Positions 1 to 8,272 of a stretch of 26,953 nt of DNA are shown here, piece by piece. The notes below the pieces were generated by a model that saw only the letters and a list, made by a program, of their open reading frames with translations, was not told the DNA's origin and ran no database searches. The position numbers were made by a program, and so were the translations under genes. Every line of letters starts with the position of its first letter. Position 1 is the stretch's first letter. This stretch comes from an uncultured Lachnospiraceae bacterium (lineage in GTDB: Bacteria > Bacillota > Clostridia > Lachnospirales > Lachnospiraceae), in contig CAKZZH010000052.1 of assembly GCA_937885345.1 (NCBI GenBank), forward strand, positions 1 to 26,953, in the 5' to 3' direction.

Positions 1-85
1 GTATAAAATCTACGGCAGCGGGCAGATCGTCGGTGACTATGCAAGCGGCAGGGCGCATTTTAATTTCAAAGACATTAACGATTAA
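1..85 (+). CDS. C-terminal end of an unidentified gene (partial)
   Basis: An open frame enters from the left edge (first whole codon at base 2) and ends at a TAA at 83-85, giving 27 residues that end in FKDIND. The fragment is rich in Gly, Tyr and Asp and has no motif I recognise. Its direction and the hairpins just after it fit the 3' end of a plus-strand gene. No function can be assigned from so little sequence. Confidence 0.5.
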   Translation, partial: YKIYGSGQIVGDYASGRAHFNFKDIND

Positions 86-87
86 CA

Positions 88-124
88 GGCCGGTTTTCCG
101 GCCGGCACAAGGCCGCTTTGCGGC
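88..124 (+). terminator. Two tandem GC-rich hairpins, possible terminator
   Basis: GGCCGG-TTTT-CCGGCC (88-103) is a perfect 6-bp stem with a 4-base loop. GCCGC-TTT-GCGGC (112-124) follows 8 bases later. They sit between the stop at 85 and the ribosome-binding site at 160, as a terminator would. Neither is followed by a run of T, so intrinsic termination is uncertain. They may instead cap or stabilise a transcript end. Confidence 0.35.
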
Positions 125-169
125 AACAGCCGGACGCAGATGCGGCGGTGGATATCCTTAGGAGGATCT

Positions 170-1483
170 ATGTTCAGCCAGCTTTTTGGAAGATACCTTG
201 AAGAAAAGGGCAAACTGAATCACACCCAGCTTCACGATGTGCTTGAAGCGGCAGCCAAGACCCATGTTAAAATGGGTACTATTGCCGTTGCGGGCAATTA
301 TATGACCGTGGAGCAGGTCAATGAGGTATATGCGCTTCAGAGCAAGGAAGACAGAATGTTTGGACAGATAGCCTTCGAGAAAGGTTATCTGACGCTTAAA
401 CAGATCGATGAGATACTTGATAAGCAGGGAAGCTGCGCGATGCAGTTTCTGCAGCTTCTGAGTGAAAAAGGCTATCTTACTCTTGATGAAGTAAATGATT
501 ATCTTGAGCGTTTTGCGCTTGAGAAGGGCTGTACTCCGGAGGAAATGGAGACTCTTAAGAGCGACGATATTGACGGAATCATACCGGTTTTTGCATTTTC
601 TTCGAGGCCGTATGTTATGGAAATTATCGGCCTTATCATGCGTAATATGATCCGTTTTGTCTCGACGGATTTTTATTTTAAAAGACTTACTAAGGTGAGC
701 GGATATGAATATTCGCTTCTGATCGGCCAGCATATGAAGGGCGATCATGATATTTATATCGGTTTTGGAGCACCAAAGCGTGACTTCTCGGGCCTTCGCG
801 CACTTGCCGCTTCCTACAGCGGTGAGGAAGTGATGGACATGTCCGATGATACGATCGGAACCTGTGCCGAATTTGCCAATCTTTGCAATGGTATATTTGC
901 TTCCGAGATGAGCGATAAAGGGGTGAATCTTGAACTTTATCCGCCTTTTACATATAAGGAACAGTGCGTGAGAGGAATCTCATATGTTCTGCCCATAGTC
1001 ATAAACGGAGCCAAACTCGATATATATATTGCGATCGATGAGGACATAGTTCTCGGCAGGAAACCTTATTCTATCAAGACTGCCGTAGAACTCGGCGATA
1101 TAGAAGAGGACAATCCCGAACTGCACACCGGGCGCACCGTGCTTATTGTGGACGATTCAGCTTTTGTGCGTAAAATGATCAGAGTAATTCTTGAAAAAGA
1201 GGGCTACGAGATTGTAGGTGAAGCCGGAGACGGCGCTCAGGCGGTCTATGAATACAGACTTCTTCATCCGGATATCGTAACCATGGACCTCATAATGCCC
1301 GGTAAAGACGGAGTTGAAGCGACAGAAGAAATAATCGGCATTAACCCGGATGCGAGGATCGTCATGATCACCGCATCGGGTATGCAGAGTAAAATAGACG
1401 AATCCTTAAATGCCGGCGCAAAGACATTCCTTACCAAGCCTTTTACGCCTGAAGCCCTTGCGGGCGCTATCAGGAAAATCTAA
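170..1483 (+). CDS. CheX-like / receiver-domain protein with N-terminal MshEN-like repeats
   Basis: The protein has 437 residues from the ATG at 170. This start is chosen because AGGAGG lies at 160-165; an in-frame ATG at 140 has no such site. Three parts are visible. Residues 5-115 hold four helical repeats of about 23 residues with the pattern hydrophobic-G-x-x-h-x-x-x-G-x-h-x-x-x-Q-h-x-x-x-h, at about 6-27, 35-57, 64-86 and 93-115. Residues about 145-310 resemble a CheX-type chemotaxis phosphatase fold (inferred from overall pattern). Residues about 320-437 are a complete receiver domain with acidic pair D328/D329, phospho-acceptor D373, T401 and K423 in a TKPF motif. No DNA-binding domain follows, so output is probably by protein contact, with a likely role in motility or chemotaxis control. 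Its stop overlaps the convergent deacetylase stop by 4 bases. Confidence 0.8.
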   Translation: MFSQLFGRYLEEKGKLNHTQLHDVLEAAAKTHVKMGTIAVAGNYMTVEQVNEVYALQSKEDRMFGQIAFEKGYLTLKQIDEILDKQGSCAMQFLQLLSEKGYLTLDEVNDYLERFALEKGCTPEEMETLKSDDIDGIIPVFAFSSRPYVMEIIGLIMRNMIRFVSTDFYFKRLTKVSGYEYSLLIGQHMKGDHDIYIGFGAPKRDFSGLRALAASYSGEEVMDMSDDTIGTCAEFANLCNGIFASEMSDKGVNLELYPPFTYKEQCVRGISYVLPIVINGAKLDIYIAIDEDIVLGRKPYSIKTAVELGDIEEDNPELHTGRTVLIVDDSAFVRKMIRVILEKEGYEIVGEAGDGAQAVYEYRLLHPDIVTMDLIMPGKDGVEATEEIIGINPDARIVMITASGMQSKIDESLNAGAKTFLTKPFTPEALAGAIRKI

Positions 1484-2919
1484 TTATCTATCACGTGATG
1501 TACCATCGGTGAACTTGCGGTAAGCGGGAGGAAAGTATATCCGTTGTTAAGTCCCCAGACTATTATTTTCTCAACCGCGTTGATCGATTGCAATCTAAGG
1601 TCGTGCTGAAGAACGACGGAAACATTGTTTGCCGCTATTCCCTTGATCACATTCTCGTATATCGCATCCGTTCCGAGCGCGCTTGCATCACCGCTGCTTA
1701 CATTCCAGTCGCAGTATTTAAAGCCCATATTCGTGATATTCTGAGTAAGGAGATTCATGATCCCTTCGCAGTAATCATTGCTTATGCTGTTGGACGAGCC
1801 TCCCGGGAATCTTACGATCTCGGCTCTTTTACCTGTCTGCTCGTAGACTATGTCGCTTATTGTGGCAAGGTCTTCATAGTATGCGGCCTCACTTGAATAA
1901 ATATTGTTATATTCGTGTCTGTATGTGTGAAGGGCAACGCTGTGTCCGCGTCTTGCCTCCTCGGCTATTAGATACAGATAGTTTGGGTACTGCGATGTTA
2001 CAAAGAAAGTTGCTTTGACATTGTATTTATCAAGTATGTCAAGAAGGACGGGAGTGTTATCACTCGGTCCGTCATCAAATGTTAGATAGATTATTTTATT
2101 GCCGGGATCAATCTCGCCGACATTTAACTGCTTCTCGTAAACATACACTCTTCTCTCGGCCGTTGCCACATTTCCCGTTTTGTCCGACACATTATAATTC
2201 AGATAATAGACGCCCATTCTTGAAGTATTGACATTACCGGTCACAGTGACGTTGTCACTCAGATCGCCTTCAATCTCATCATAAGCGGCGTAGCCCGGTT
2301 CATTGTAGGAATCCCCCTGCATAACATACATCGTGTAATCCCCGTTGAGAGTGATACCGGGACTTGCTGCGTCGGCGTACTTGATAATGCGCGTGGTGGT
2401 TGTCGTGTTGCCGTTTGAATCGGTAACGGTGTATGTAACAATCCCGTTTTCTTCAGAGGAAACAACGGATGCGGTCACATCGCCGTCAAAGTTGTCGATG
2501 GCCGTATAACCTTCCTCTGCATAAGGAGTTCCAAGCTCTGTCAGAGTGTCGGATTCCTTCAGGATTATCTCGGGCGCGGTCGTATCCACTATCGAAATAT
2601 TGACAACCGCTTCGGCAGCCATATTGCCCTTGTGTGCATAGTAGATAATGTGATAATCTCCGAGCTTATCGTATTTAATATTGCTGATCCTTGTTACATC
2701 AAGCTTCGTATTCCACTTAAAAAAAGTACCGGTATAAACAGCTTGGACCTGCGGTTCTGTGTATGCTTCGGAGTATTCGAGAACAACGGAAGAGTATGTC
2801 GGAATATTGAATTGTATGTAATTATGGTTGGCAAAAAAGTAGCACAAGACAAAGGCAGCAAGTAGTACGGCGAGCATAATGCCACTTATTGCAAGCATTT
2901 TTTTGATTGTACGATTCAT
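1480..2919 (-). CDS. Membrane-anchored polysaccharide deacetylase with Ig-like domains
   Basis: Predicted carbohydrate esterase family 4 (NodB) enzyme that removes N-acetyl groups from peptidoglycan or an exopolysaccharide outside the cell. The ATG at 2919 is preferred because GGATGG lies 5 bases upstream; an ATG three codons earlier (2928) has no usable site. In this numbering there is one N-terminal membrane helix (about 8-30), then two tandem DUF5011/HYR-like Ig-like segments (about 113-182 and 187-262), then the NodB domain (about 272-465). NodB motifs are intact: TFDDGPS (metal and base Asp at 282/283), HTYRH (metal-binding His 331 and 335), RFPGGSS (Arg 370) and a late QHD histidine (439). 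The gene stands alone on the minus strand and runs tail-to-tail into the upstream gene without a terminator. Confidence 0.9.
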   Translation of the reverse strand: MNRTIKKMLAISGIMLAVLLAAFVLCYFFANHNYIQFNIPTYSSVVLEYSEAYTEPQVQAVYTGTFFKWNTKLDVTRISNIKYDKLGDYHIIYYAHKGNMAAEAVVNISIVDTTAPEIILKESDTLTELGTPYAEEGYTAIDNFDGDVTASVVSSEENGIVTYTVTDSNGNTTTTTRIIKYADAASPGITLNGDYTMYVMQGDSYNEPGYAAYDEIEGDLSDNVTVTGNVNTSRMGVYYLNYNVSDKTGNVATAERRVYVYEKQLNVGEIDPGNKIIYLTFDDGPSDNTPVLLDILDKYNVKATFFVTSQYPNYLYLIAEEARRGHSVALHTYRHEYNNIYSSEAAYYEDLATISDIVYEQTGKRAEIVRFPGGSSNSISNDYCEGIMNLLTQNITNMGFKYCDWNVSSGDASALGTDAIYENVIKGIAANNVSVVLQHDLRLQSINAVEKIIVWGLNNGYTFLPLTASSPMVHHVIDN

Positions 2920-2959
2920 ATTTTCCATCCCATGAGCAGTATTTGCAGATACTTATATG

Positions 2960-2988
2960 ATTATAACAGTTTTGTTTCTATAGGTCTA
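2960..2988 (-). promoter_or_regulatory. Sigma-A promoter for the polysaccharide deacetylase
   Basis: Reading the minus strand, TAGACC (2988-2983, 4 of 6 matches to TTGACA) is followed after 17 bases by a perfect TATAAT (2965-2960). The expected start site is near 2953, giving a leader of about 30 bases before the ATG. Spacing and orientation fit the gene. Confidence 0.6.
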
Positions 2989-3006
2989 TTGGTAAAACTA
3001 ATACTT

Positions 3007-3036
3007 ATGGCAAACAGATCCGGTTGCATATATAAT
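3007..3036 (+). promoter_or_regulatory. Possible promoter of the ABC transporter operon
   Basis: ATGGCA (3007-3012, 4 of 6) is followed after 18 bases by a perfect TATAAT (3031-3036). The start would be near 3043, leaving a leader of about 130 bases before the ATPase gene. A second -10-like hexamer lies downstream at 3072-3077, so more than one start is possible. Confidence 0.45.
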
Positions 3037-3044
3037 TAAAAAGG

Positions 3045-3077
3045 TGTAACCGCACTGTAACACAAGGATGTTATCAT
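3045..3077 (+). promoter_or_regulatory. Direct-repeat operator candidate with an activator-type promoter
   Basis: TGTAAC occurs twice, at 3045-3050 and 3056-3061, with starts 11 bases apart (one helical turn). This is the usual layout of sites bound by OmpR/PhoB-family regulators. Ten bases later TATCAT (3072-3077, 5 of 6) could be a -10 that lacks a -35, so the repeat would occupy the -35 position. The operon encodes such a regulator, so autoregulation is a natural inference. Relative to the other possible start (about 3043) the same repeat would act as a repressor site. Confidence 0.4.
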
Positions 3078-3171
3078 ACATTATGTCAGGGCACAAAAAG
3101 TTTTTTGTTGTGTACATTATTATTGCCGGAACCGACGGTTTGCAGACAGGCATCACATACGAGGTCATAAA

Positions 3172-3840
3172 ATGGAGATTTTGAGAGTTGAGAATCTGTG
3201 TAAAGTATACGGAGAAGGAGAAGCCAGGGTTGACGCTTTGAAGGACATCAATTTCTCGGTTGAGAAGGGAGAGTTCATAGCGATAGTAGGTGCGAGCGGC
3301 TCGGGTAAATCAACGCTTCTTCACCTGATCGGAGGCGTGGACAGGCCTACGAGCGGAAGCGTGTATATAGAGGGCAAGAATATCTGCGAATTCAATGATG
3401 ATAAGCTTGCAATATTCAGAAGACGTCAGGTCGGTCTTGTATATCAGTTTTATAATCTTATTCCCGTCCTTACGGTGGAAGAGAATATCAAGCTCCCCGT
3501 CAGCCTCGACAATCGTAAAGTTGATAAGGAAAGACTGGACGAACTCATTTATAAGCTCGGACTTCAGGAGAGAAGAAATCATCTTCCCAACCAACTTTCC
3601 GGAGGACAGCAGCAGAGAACCAGCATAGGCAGAGCTCTTATCACCAATCCGGCGATAGTGCTTGCAGATGAACCTACCGGAAACCTTGACTCCAAGGCGA
3701 GCGATGAGATAGTCACGATCCTTAAACAATCAAACAAGGATTATAAGCAGACAATAATCATGATAACGCATGACCTTGATATTGCGGGCTGTGCGGACAG
3801 AGTTATAAGAATTGAAGACGGAAGGATCGTAAACCGTTAG
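3172..3840 (+). CDS. ABC transporter ATP-binding protein (MacB/LolD type)
   Basis: Cytoplasmic ATPase of 222 residues that should power the permease encoded next. All ABC motifs are intact: Walker A GASGSGKST (40-48), Q-loop Gln92, signature LSGGQ (142-146), Walker B followed by DEPTGNLD (Glu167), and switch His200. The short length and the LSGGQQQR signature are typical of the LolD/MacB/BceA subgroup that pairs with FtsX-type permeases. GAGGT (3161-3165) precedes the ATG. First gene of a four-gene operon; the permease follows after 10 bases. The substrate is not known; antimicrobial peptide sensing or efflux is the usual role of such modules. Confidence 0.93.
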   Translation: MEILRVENLCKVYGEGEARVDALKDINFSVEKGEFIAIVGASGSGKSTLLHLIGGVDRPTSGSVYIEGKNICEFNDDKLAIFRRRQVGLVYQFYNLIPVLTVEENIKLPVSLDNRKVDKERLDELIYKLGLQERRNHLPNQLSGGQQQRTSIGRALITNPAIVLADEPTGNLDSKASDEIVTILKQSNKDYKQTIIMITHDLDIAGCADRVIRIEDGRIVNR

Positions 3841-3850
3841 GAGACAGAGC

Positions 3851-6355
3851 ATGAATGTTGTTAAAAGGCTTACCTTGAGTTTTCTGAAACATAATAGCAA
3901 AAGAACCATAGGAACCATTGTCGGAATAATGCTTTCAAGTGGTTTGATATGTGCGTTCGGCGGTCTTATCGGCAGTTTTCACAACACACTTATTAAGAAT
4001 GCGGTTAACCAGACCGGATATTATCATGTCCTTATCTCACAAGCCGATGAAGAAAGATTCAATACGGCCAAAGCCAATCGCTATGTCAAAGAGATCGTCA
4101 AAATGTACGACCATGGTTTGAGAGATCCGATAAGCGACGGTTCGATCCCTGAAGAGTACGATCATGCCGGAGCTGTAAATCTGTATTCATTTGATGACAT
4201 TAATGATGTCAACAGATTCGGTTATACCCTCATCGAGGGACGCTTGCCGGATAATGACAGGGAAGTCGTGGTATCCGATTTTCTGACCCGTTTTGAAGAC
4301 TACTCCATCGGGGATACGATAGTCCTCGGAGAAGAGAAAAACACTTATACGATCACAGGTGTGTTGGGTGCTCCCGGCTCGTCATATATGAATTCATATA
4401 TGTGTGCTTTTACAACCGGATATCCGTGTGATCGTTTTGATCTGTATATCACACTCAATAACATTCGTCAGTACAATCTTAAAATAGACAGTATACTGGG
4501 TGTCGATACGACGGATGATGAATACGGATACCGATATATACGCGGATACGATAAGTATGGTTTTGCCTACCTGAAAAATCAGGAGCTTCTTCGCTGGGAA
4601 GGCTTTAATTTTTCGGATGATTTGTTTGGCGCGATGGTATTTGTATCAGCGATCGTTATCACGATAATAATGGTTACCAGTGTGTTCTGCATCCGCAATT
4701 CCTTTGCAATATCAACAAGTGAGAAACTGAAGATATACGGCATGCTCTCAAGTGTCGGTGCAACAAAGCGGCAGATCAGATCCTCCGTGAGACTGGAAGC
4801 ACTGATACTGGGACTTGTAGGTATCCCGCTGGGCCTTCTTCTCGGAACCTTTGCAACCTTCGTTTTGGTCGAGATCACGAATCTTTTACTTGTCAATATC
4901 GTTGTCTATGACGACTTTAAGTTTTGTTTTAAGGTTCCTGTATGGGCATACTTTGTTTCAACGGTTTTGGGTTTCGTTACGATATATCTCTCGTCTTTGA
5001 GCTCTGCGATGCGTGCGGGAAAGGTCAGCCCGATCGATAATCTCAGAGGAACCAATGAGATCAAACTTACAAATAACAAACTTAAGGTCCCTGTCGTTAT
5101 TTCCAAATTATTCGGTGTTGGCGGAGAACTTGCCTATAAGAATCTGAAGCGCAGCGGAAGAAAGTACAGAACTACCGTTATATCGCTCGTGGTAAGCGTG
5201 TTTGTTTTCATATCGCTCACGTATTTTATCGATACTGCATTTGATTTCTCGGACGAGAAGGTCAATCTTAAGAAATATAATATGACTATCTATAATCCTT
5301 ACAGTTACGGGAGTGAGGAATATTATGAATTTATTGATTATCTCTCTCGGGATGCCGACATCAAAAAGGTCTATACCACCCTTGGTTATGATGCTTTTAT
5401 GGTGATCGAGGATGAGGAACTTGTGGTCGCAAATGAGAATATTTCAAGAAATGAGTATGGATTATTGTTTAAAACCGTATACCTTGATGAAGCCACATTT
5501 GATGAATATTGCAGTCTTATAGGTGTCAATCCTGATTCCATGAGCAGTAAAGTAATCCTCAATGATACTTGTAAAACGGCAGACAATGACAAAAAGAAAA
5601 AGATCACAACCCTTATGGAAGGGGATACTCTTAACGTCATCTGGTACGACACCGTGTACAATGGAAGTTACGATGGCGATGAACCGGAGGGCTTTGAGGA
5701 GTGGACCGAGATTGTCATACCTGAGAGCATAGTTATCGGAGCGGTTACCAAAAAAGAATTCATATTCAGTACGGGATACACTCCGACGGTATATTTCTGC
5801 AGGGACGACCTGGATTATACCGGGACGACGCAGCATTATATACTGAGCGGGAAACCGAACACAACCGAGGAACGTATCAAAGAAAAATACGATTGCTCAG
5901 TGGATAATCTGCTTGAAGAATATAATCAGATGAGAAGGTTAAGGATAACGATCGATATATTCCTTTACGGTTTCCTGATAGTTATAACACTTATCGGTGT
6001 TACCAATATATTCAATACCATAACCTCCAATATGGAGCTTAGAAGCCGTGAGTTTGCGAGCCTCAAGAGTATAGGTATGACCAGGCATGAATTTAACAGA
6101 ATGGTCAACCTCGAGACCTTGTTCTATTCGATAAGGGCGCTTATGATAGGTATCGTACTCGGTATTTTGACAACGCTTCTTCTGTATTACGGATTTTCTC
6201 TGGGGGCAGACGATCTGGGCTACGAGTTCCCTATAAAGGCTGTGCTTATTGCAATCGTAGCGGTTATTTTGATAGTATGGATGATAATGAGATATTCGAT
6301 CTCAAGGATTAACAGGCAGAACACGATCGAGACGATCAGAAAAGAGAACATATGA
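3851..6355 (+). CDS. Large FtsX-family ABC transporter permease
   Basis: Membrane protein of 834 residues with about eight helices arranged as two 1+3 FtsX units. Helix 1 is at about 18-41, helices 2-4 at about 258-280, 313-340 and 363-385, helix 5 at about 441-460, helix 6 at 701-722, helix 7 at 760-778 and helix 8 at 796-813. Two large extracellular domains lie between (about 42-255 and 462-700). The FtsX/MacB hallmark after each second helix is present as SSVGATKRQI (about 300-309) and KSIGMTRHEF. AGGAGA precedes the ATG, 10 bases after the ATPase gene. The stop overlaps the regulator's start (ATGA). The eight-helix duplicated form differs from ten-helix BceB, so it is not called BceB. The likely job is mechanotransmission or export of a peptide or lipid substrate, under control of the two-component genes. 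Confidence 0.88.
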   Translation: MNVVKRLTLSFLKHNSKRTIGTIVGIMLSSGLICAFGGLIGSFHNTLIKNAVNQTGYYHVLISQADEERFNTAKANRYVKEIVKMYDHGLRDPISDGSIPEEYDHAGAVNLYSFDDINDVNRFGYTLIEGRLPDNDREVVVSDFLTRFEDYSIGDTIVLGEEKNTYTITGVLGAPGSSYMNSYMCAFTTGYPCDRFDLYITLNNIRQYNLKIDSILGVDTTDDEYGYRYIRGYDKYGFAYLKNQELLRWEGFNFSDDLFGAMVFVSAIVITIIMVTSVFCIRNSFAISTSEKLKIYGMLSSVGATKRQIRSSVRLEALILGLVGIPLGLLLGTFATFVLVEITNLLLVNIVVYDDFKFCFKVPVWAYFVSTVLGFVTIYLSSLSSAMRAGKVSPIDNLRGTNEIKLTNNKLKVPVVISKLFGVGGELAYKNLKRSGRKYRTTVISLVVSVFVFISLTYFIDTAFDFSDEKVNLKKYNMTIYNPYSYGSEEYYEFIDYLSRDADIKKVYTTLGYDAFMVIEDEELVVANENISRNEYGLLFKTVYLDEATFDEYCSLIGVNPDSMSSKVILNDTCKTADNDKKKKITTLMEGDTLNVIWYDTVYNGSYDGDEPEGFEEWTEIVIPESIVIGAVTKKEFIFSTGYTPTVYFCRDDLDYTGTTQHYILSGKPNTTEERIKEKYDCSVDNLLEEYNQMRRLRITIDIFLYGFLIVITLIGVTNIFNTITSNMELRSREFASLKSIGMTRHEFNRMVNLETLFYSIRALMIGIVLGILTTLLLYYGFSLGADDLGYEFPIKAVLIAIVAVILIVWMIMRYSISRINRQNTIETIRKENI

Positions 6356-7020
6356 TTAATGTACTGATAATTGAGGACAGTACGTCTATTATAGACGGAC
6401 TAAAGGATTATATGAAAGATACGGATTATAATCTGACAGCCAAGATGAATCTGAAGTCAGCCCGTAAATATCTTGATGAGAATACACCTGATATAATCAT
6501 TCTTGATGTGGGACTTCCGGATGGAAACGGTTTCAAATTTTACACCGATGATATCAGGGAAAGGAATATTCCGACGGTATTTCTTACGGCCAGGGATGAT
6601 GAGGACGATATCGTCAAAGGTCTTGATATCGGGGCGCAGGATTATGTGACAAAGCCGTTTTCGGCCAAGGCTCTTCTTGCTAGAATACGAAGGATCATCG
6701 CCAGCAGCGGCAAGAGTGGTGTCATTAAGGCACGGGGAATATCCTTTGATATGGACGGCATGACTGTTTACAAGGACGGAGAGAAGGTGGCCTTAAGTTC
6801 AATGGAACTTAAGCTTCTTCAGCTTCTCTTTATCAATATAAATAAAGTCGTGACAAGAGATGCGATTCTTGATAAAATTTGGGAGTGGACCGGTAATGAT
6901 GTGGATGATCACACCGTCACGGTTTATTTTAAGAGAATAAGAGAAAAACTCGGAACGGATTTGATCGAAACAGTGAGAGGATTGGGCTACAAGGTAACAA
7001 ACGATGAGGAGAATGCGTGA
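6352..7020 (+). CDS. OmpR-family response regulator
   Basis: DNA-binding regulator of 222 residues. The receiver domain (1-115) carries the acidic pair E8/D9, phospho-acceptor D52, T79 and K101. The winged-helix Trans_reg_C domain (about 125-218) contains the recognition-helix stretch DDHTVTVYFKRIREKLG and ends in the usual ETVRGLGYK wing. The start overlaps the permease stop by 4 bases, and the kinase gene overlaps its 3' end, so the three are translationally coupled. The probable target is its own operon through the TGTAAC direct repeat at 3045-3061; this is inferred. Confidence 0.92.
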   Translation: MINVLIIEDSTSIIDGLKDYMKDTDYNLTAKMNLKSARKYLDENTPDIIILDVGLPDGNGFKFYTDDIRERNIPTVFLTARDDEDDIVKGLDIGAQDYVTKPFSAKALLARIRRIIASSGKSGVIKARGISFDMDGMTVYKDGEKVALSSMELKLLQLLFININKVVTRDAILDKIWEWTGNDVDDHTVTVYFKRIREKLGTDLIETVRGLGYKVTNDEENA

Positions 7021-8272
7021 TTATGCCAAATTAGCATTTGTCGTGGTCATTGTATATGTCATTATATTCGGCGTTTTCTATACGGTTGCATACCAGACCA
7101 TGGTAAGAAGATACAATGAATATATTGACGGGCTTATAACCACAATTTCCGAGGAATACCCGCAGATAGATGTAAGTGAGCTTATATATCAGCTTAAGCA
7201 TGTGCAGAGTAAGGGGATCCTTGAGAGTTATGGTTATGACCTTGGCCGGGAAGCTGTTATATTTGATAAGGATATCTACACGGGTATGCTTTTTATAGGC
7301 TGCGGAGGAATCTTTGTGGCCTTTGTTTTGTATTCTCTTATATTCATCATATACAACAGACATAAGAACAAAGAGATCTCTGAGATTACGAGATGTATTC
7401 AGGCTATTAATAACAGGGATTATTCGATAGATCTCGATGAGCTTGATGAGGGCGAACTCTCGGTGCTTAGGACCGAGGTGTACAAGACCACACTTTATCT
7501 CAAGGAACTTGCCGAGAATTCGATTCAGGATAAAATCAATCTTAAGGATTCCCTCTCCGATATTTCACACCAGATCAAGACGCCTCTCACTTCGGCTTTT
7601 ATAATGATCGACAGTATCATTGACAATCCTGATATGGATACATCCAGAAGAATGAGTCTGGTAAGGGCAATTAAGAGAGAACTCGGGAATGTTAATTTTA
7701 TGGTTCAGTCCCTTCTTAAGCTTGCCAAATTTGAGTCAAACACGATCACATTTACCAGGATGGATACCAGGATCGCCGATATCATGGACAGCGTAAGGCA
7801 CAATATCGAAGCACTTTGCGATTTGTCCGATGTGGAACTTATAGTTGAAGGTGAGGAGGACCTGAGCATCGAATGCGACAGAAGATGGGAGATTGAAGCC
7901 ATCACCAATATCGTTAAGAACTGTATCGAGCATTCAAGTCCCGGCAGCAGTGTTAAAGTCAGGTATTATAAGGACAGTGTGTCCGTAAGGATCATAATTA
8001 CCGACGAAGCCGGTGGAATTGCAAAGGAGGATTTGCCGCATATTTTTGAGCGTTTCTATCAGAGTAAGAAGAAATCAGGCAGTATCAGTTCAATGGGACT
8101 TGCCGATACATCGGCAACGGGCGGAAGTTACGGCATAGGCCTGAGTCTTGCCAAAGTCATAATCGAATCCGACGGCGGTATGATAACCGCAAGGACCATT
8201 GAAGGGGGAAGCTGCTTTACGATAATCTTTCAGCTTTCTTCTGCCTTGAGCGAATCGAAAGATAAGCAATAA
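7004..8272 (+). CDS. Sensor histidine kinase of the ABC transporter operon
   Basis: Membrane kinase of 422 residues, partner of the preceding regulator. Two helices (about 8-30 and 93-117) enclose an extracellular segment of about 60 residues, followed by a linker, a HisKA domain with phospho-acceptor His189 (SDISHQIKTPLT) and a HATPase domain with N-box N306, G1 DEAGG (334-338), F-box PHIFERFY and G2 GIGLSL (377-382). The loop between F and G2 boxes is long and rich in Ser and Gly. ATG 7004 has AAGG 9 bases upstream; ATG 7013 is an alternative, preceded almost directly by GAGGAG. Its last 56 bases overlap the convergent MATE gene. Confidence 0.9.
   Translation: MRRMRDYAKLAFVVVIVYVIIFGVFYTVAYQTMVRRYNEYIDGLITTISEEYPQIDVSELIYQLKHVQSKGILESYGYDLGREAVIFDKDIYTGMLFIGCGGIFVAFVLYSLIFIIYNRHKNKEISEITRCIQAINNRDYSIDLDELDEGELSVLRTEVYKTTLYLKELAENSIQDKINLKDSLSDISHQIKTPLTSAFIMIDSIIDNPDMDTSRRMSLVRAIKRELGNVNFMVQSLLKLAKFESNTITFTRMDTRIADIMDSVRHNIEALCDLSDVELIVEGEEDLSIECDRRWEIEAITNIVKNCIEHSSPGSSVKVRYYKDSVSVRIIITDEAGGIAKEDLPHIFERFYQSKKKSGSISSMGLADTSATGGSYGIGLSLAKVIIESDGGMITARTIEGGSCFTIIFQLSSALSESKDKQ

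Noticed and set aside
140..169. Upstream ATG for the CheX/receiver gene
   Set aside because: It has no ribosome-binding site, whereas a perfect AGGAGG precedes the ATG at 170, where the repeat domain begins.
3093..3108. ACAAAAA/TTTTTGT self-complementary stretch before the ABC operon
   Set aside because: The loop would be two bases and the stem is almost all A-T, so it is not a credible hairpin.
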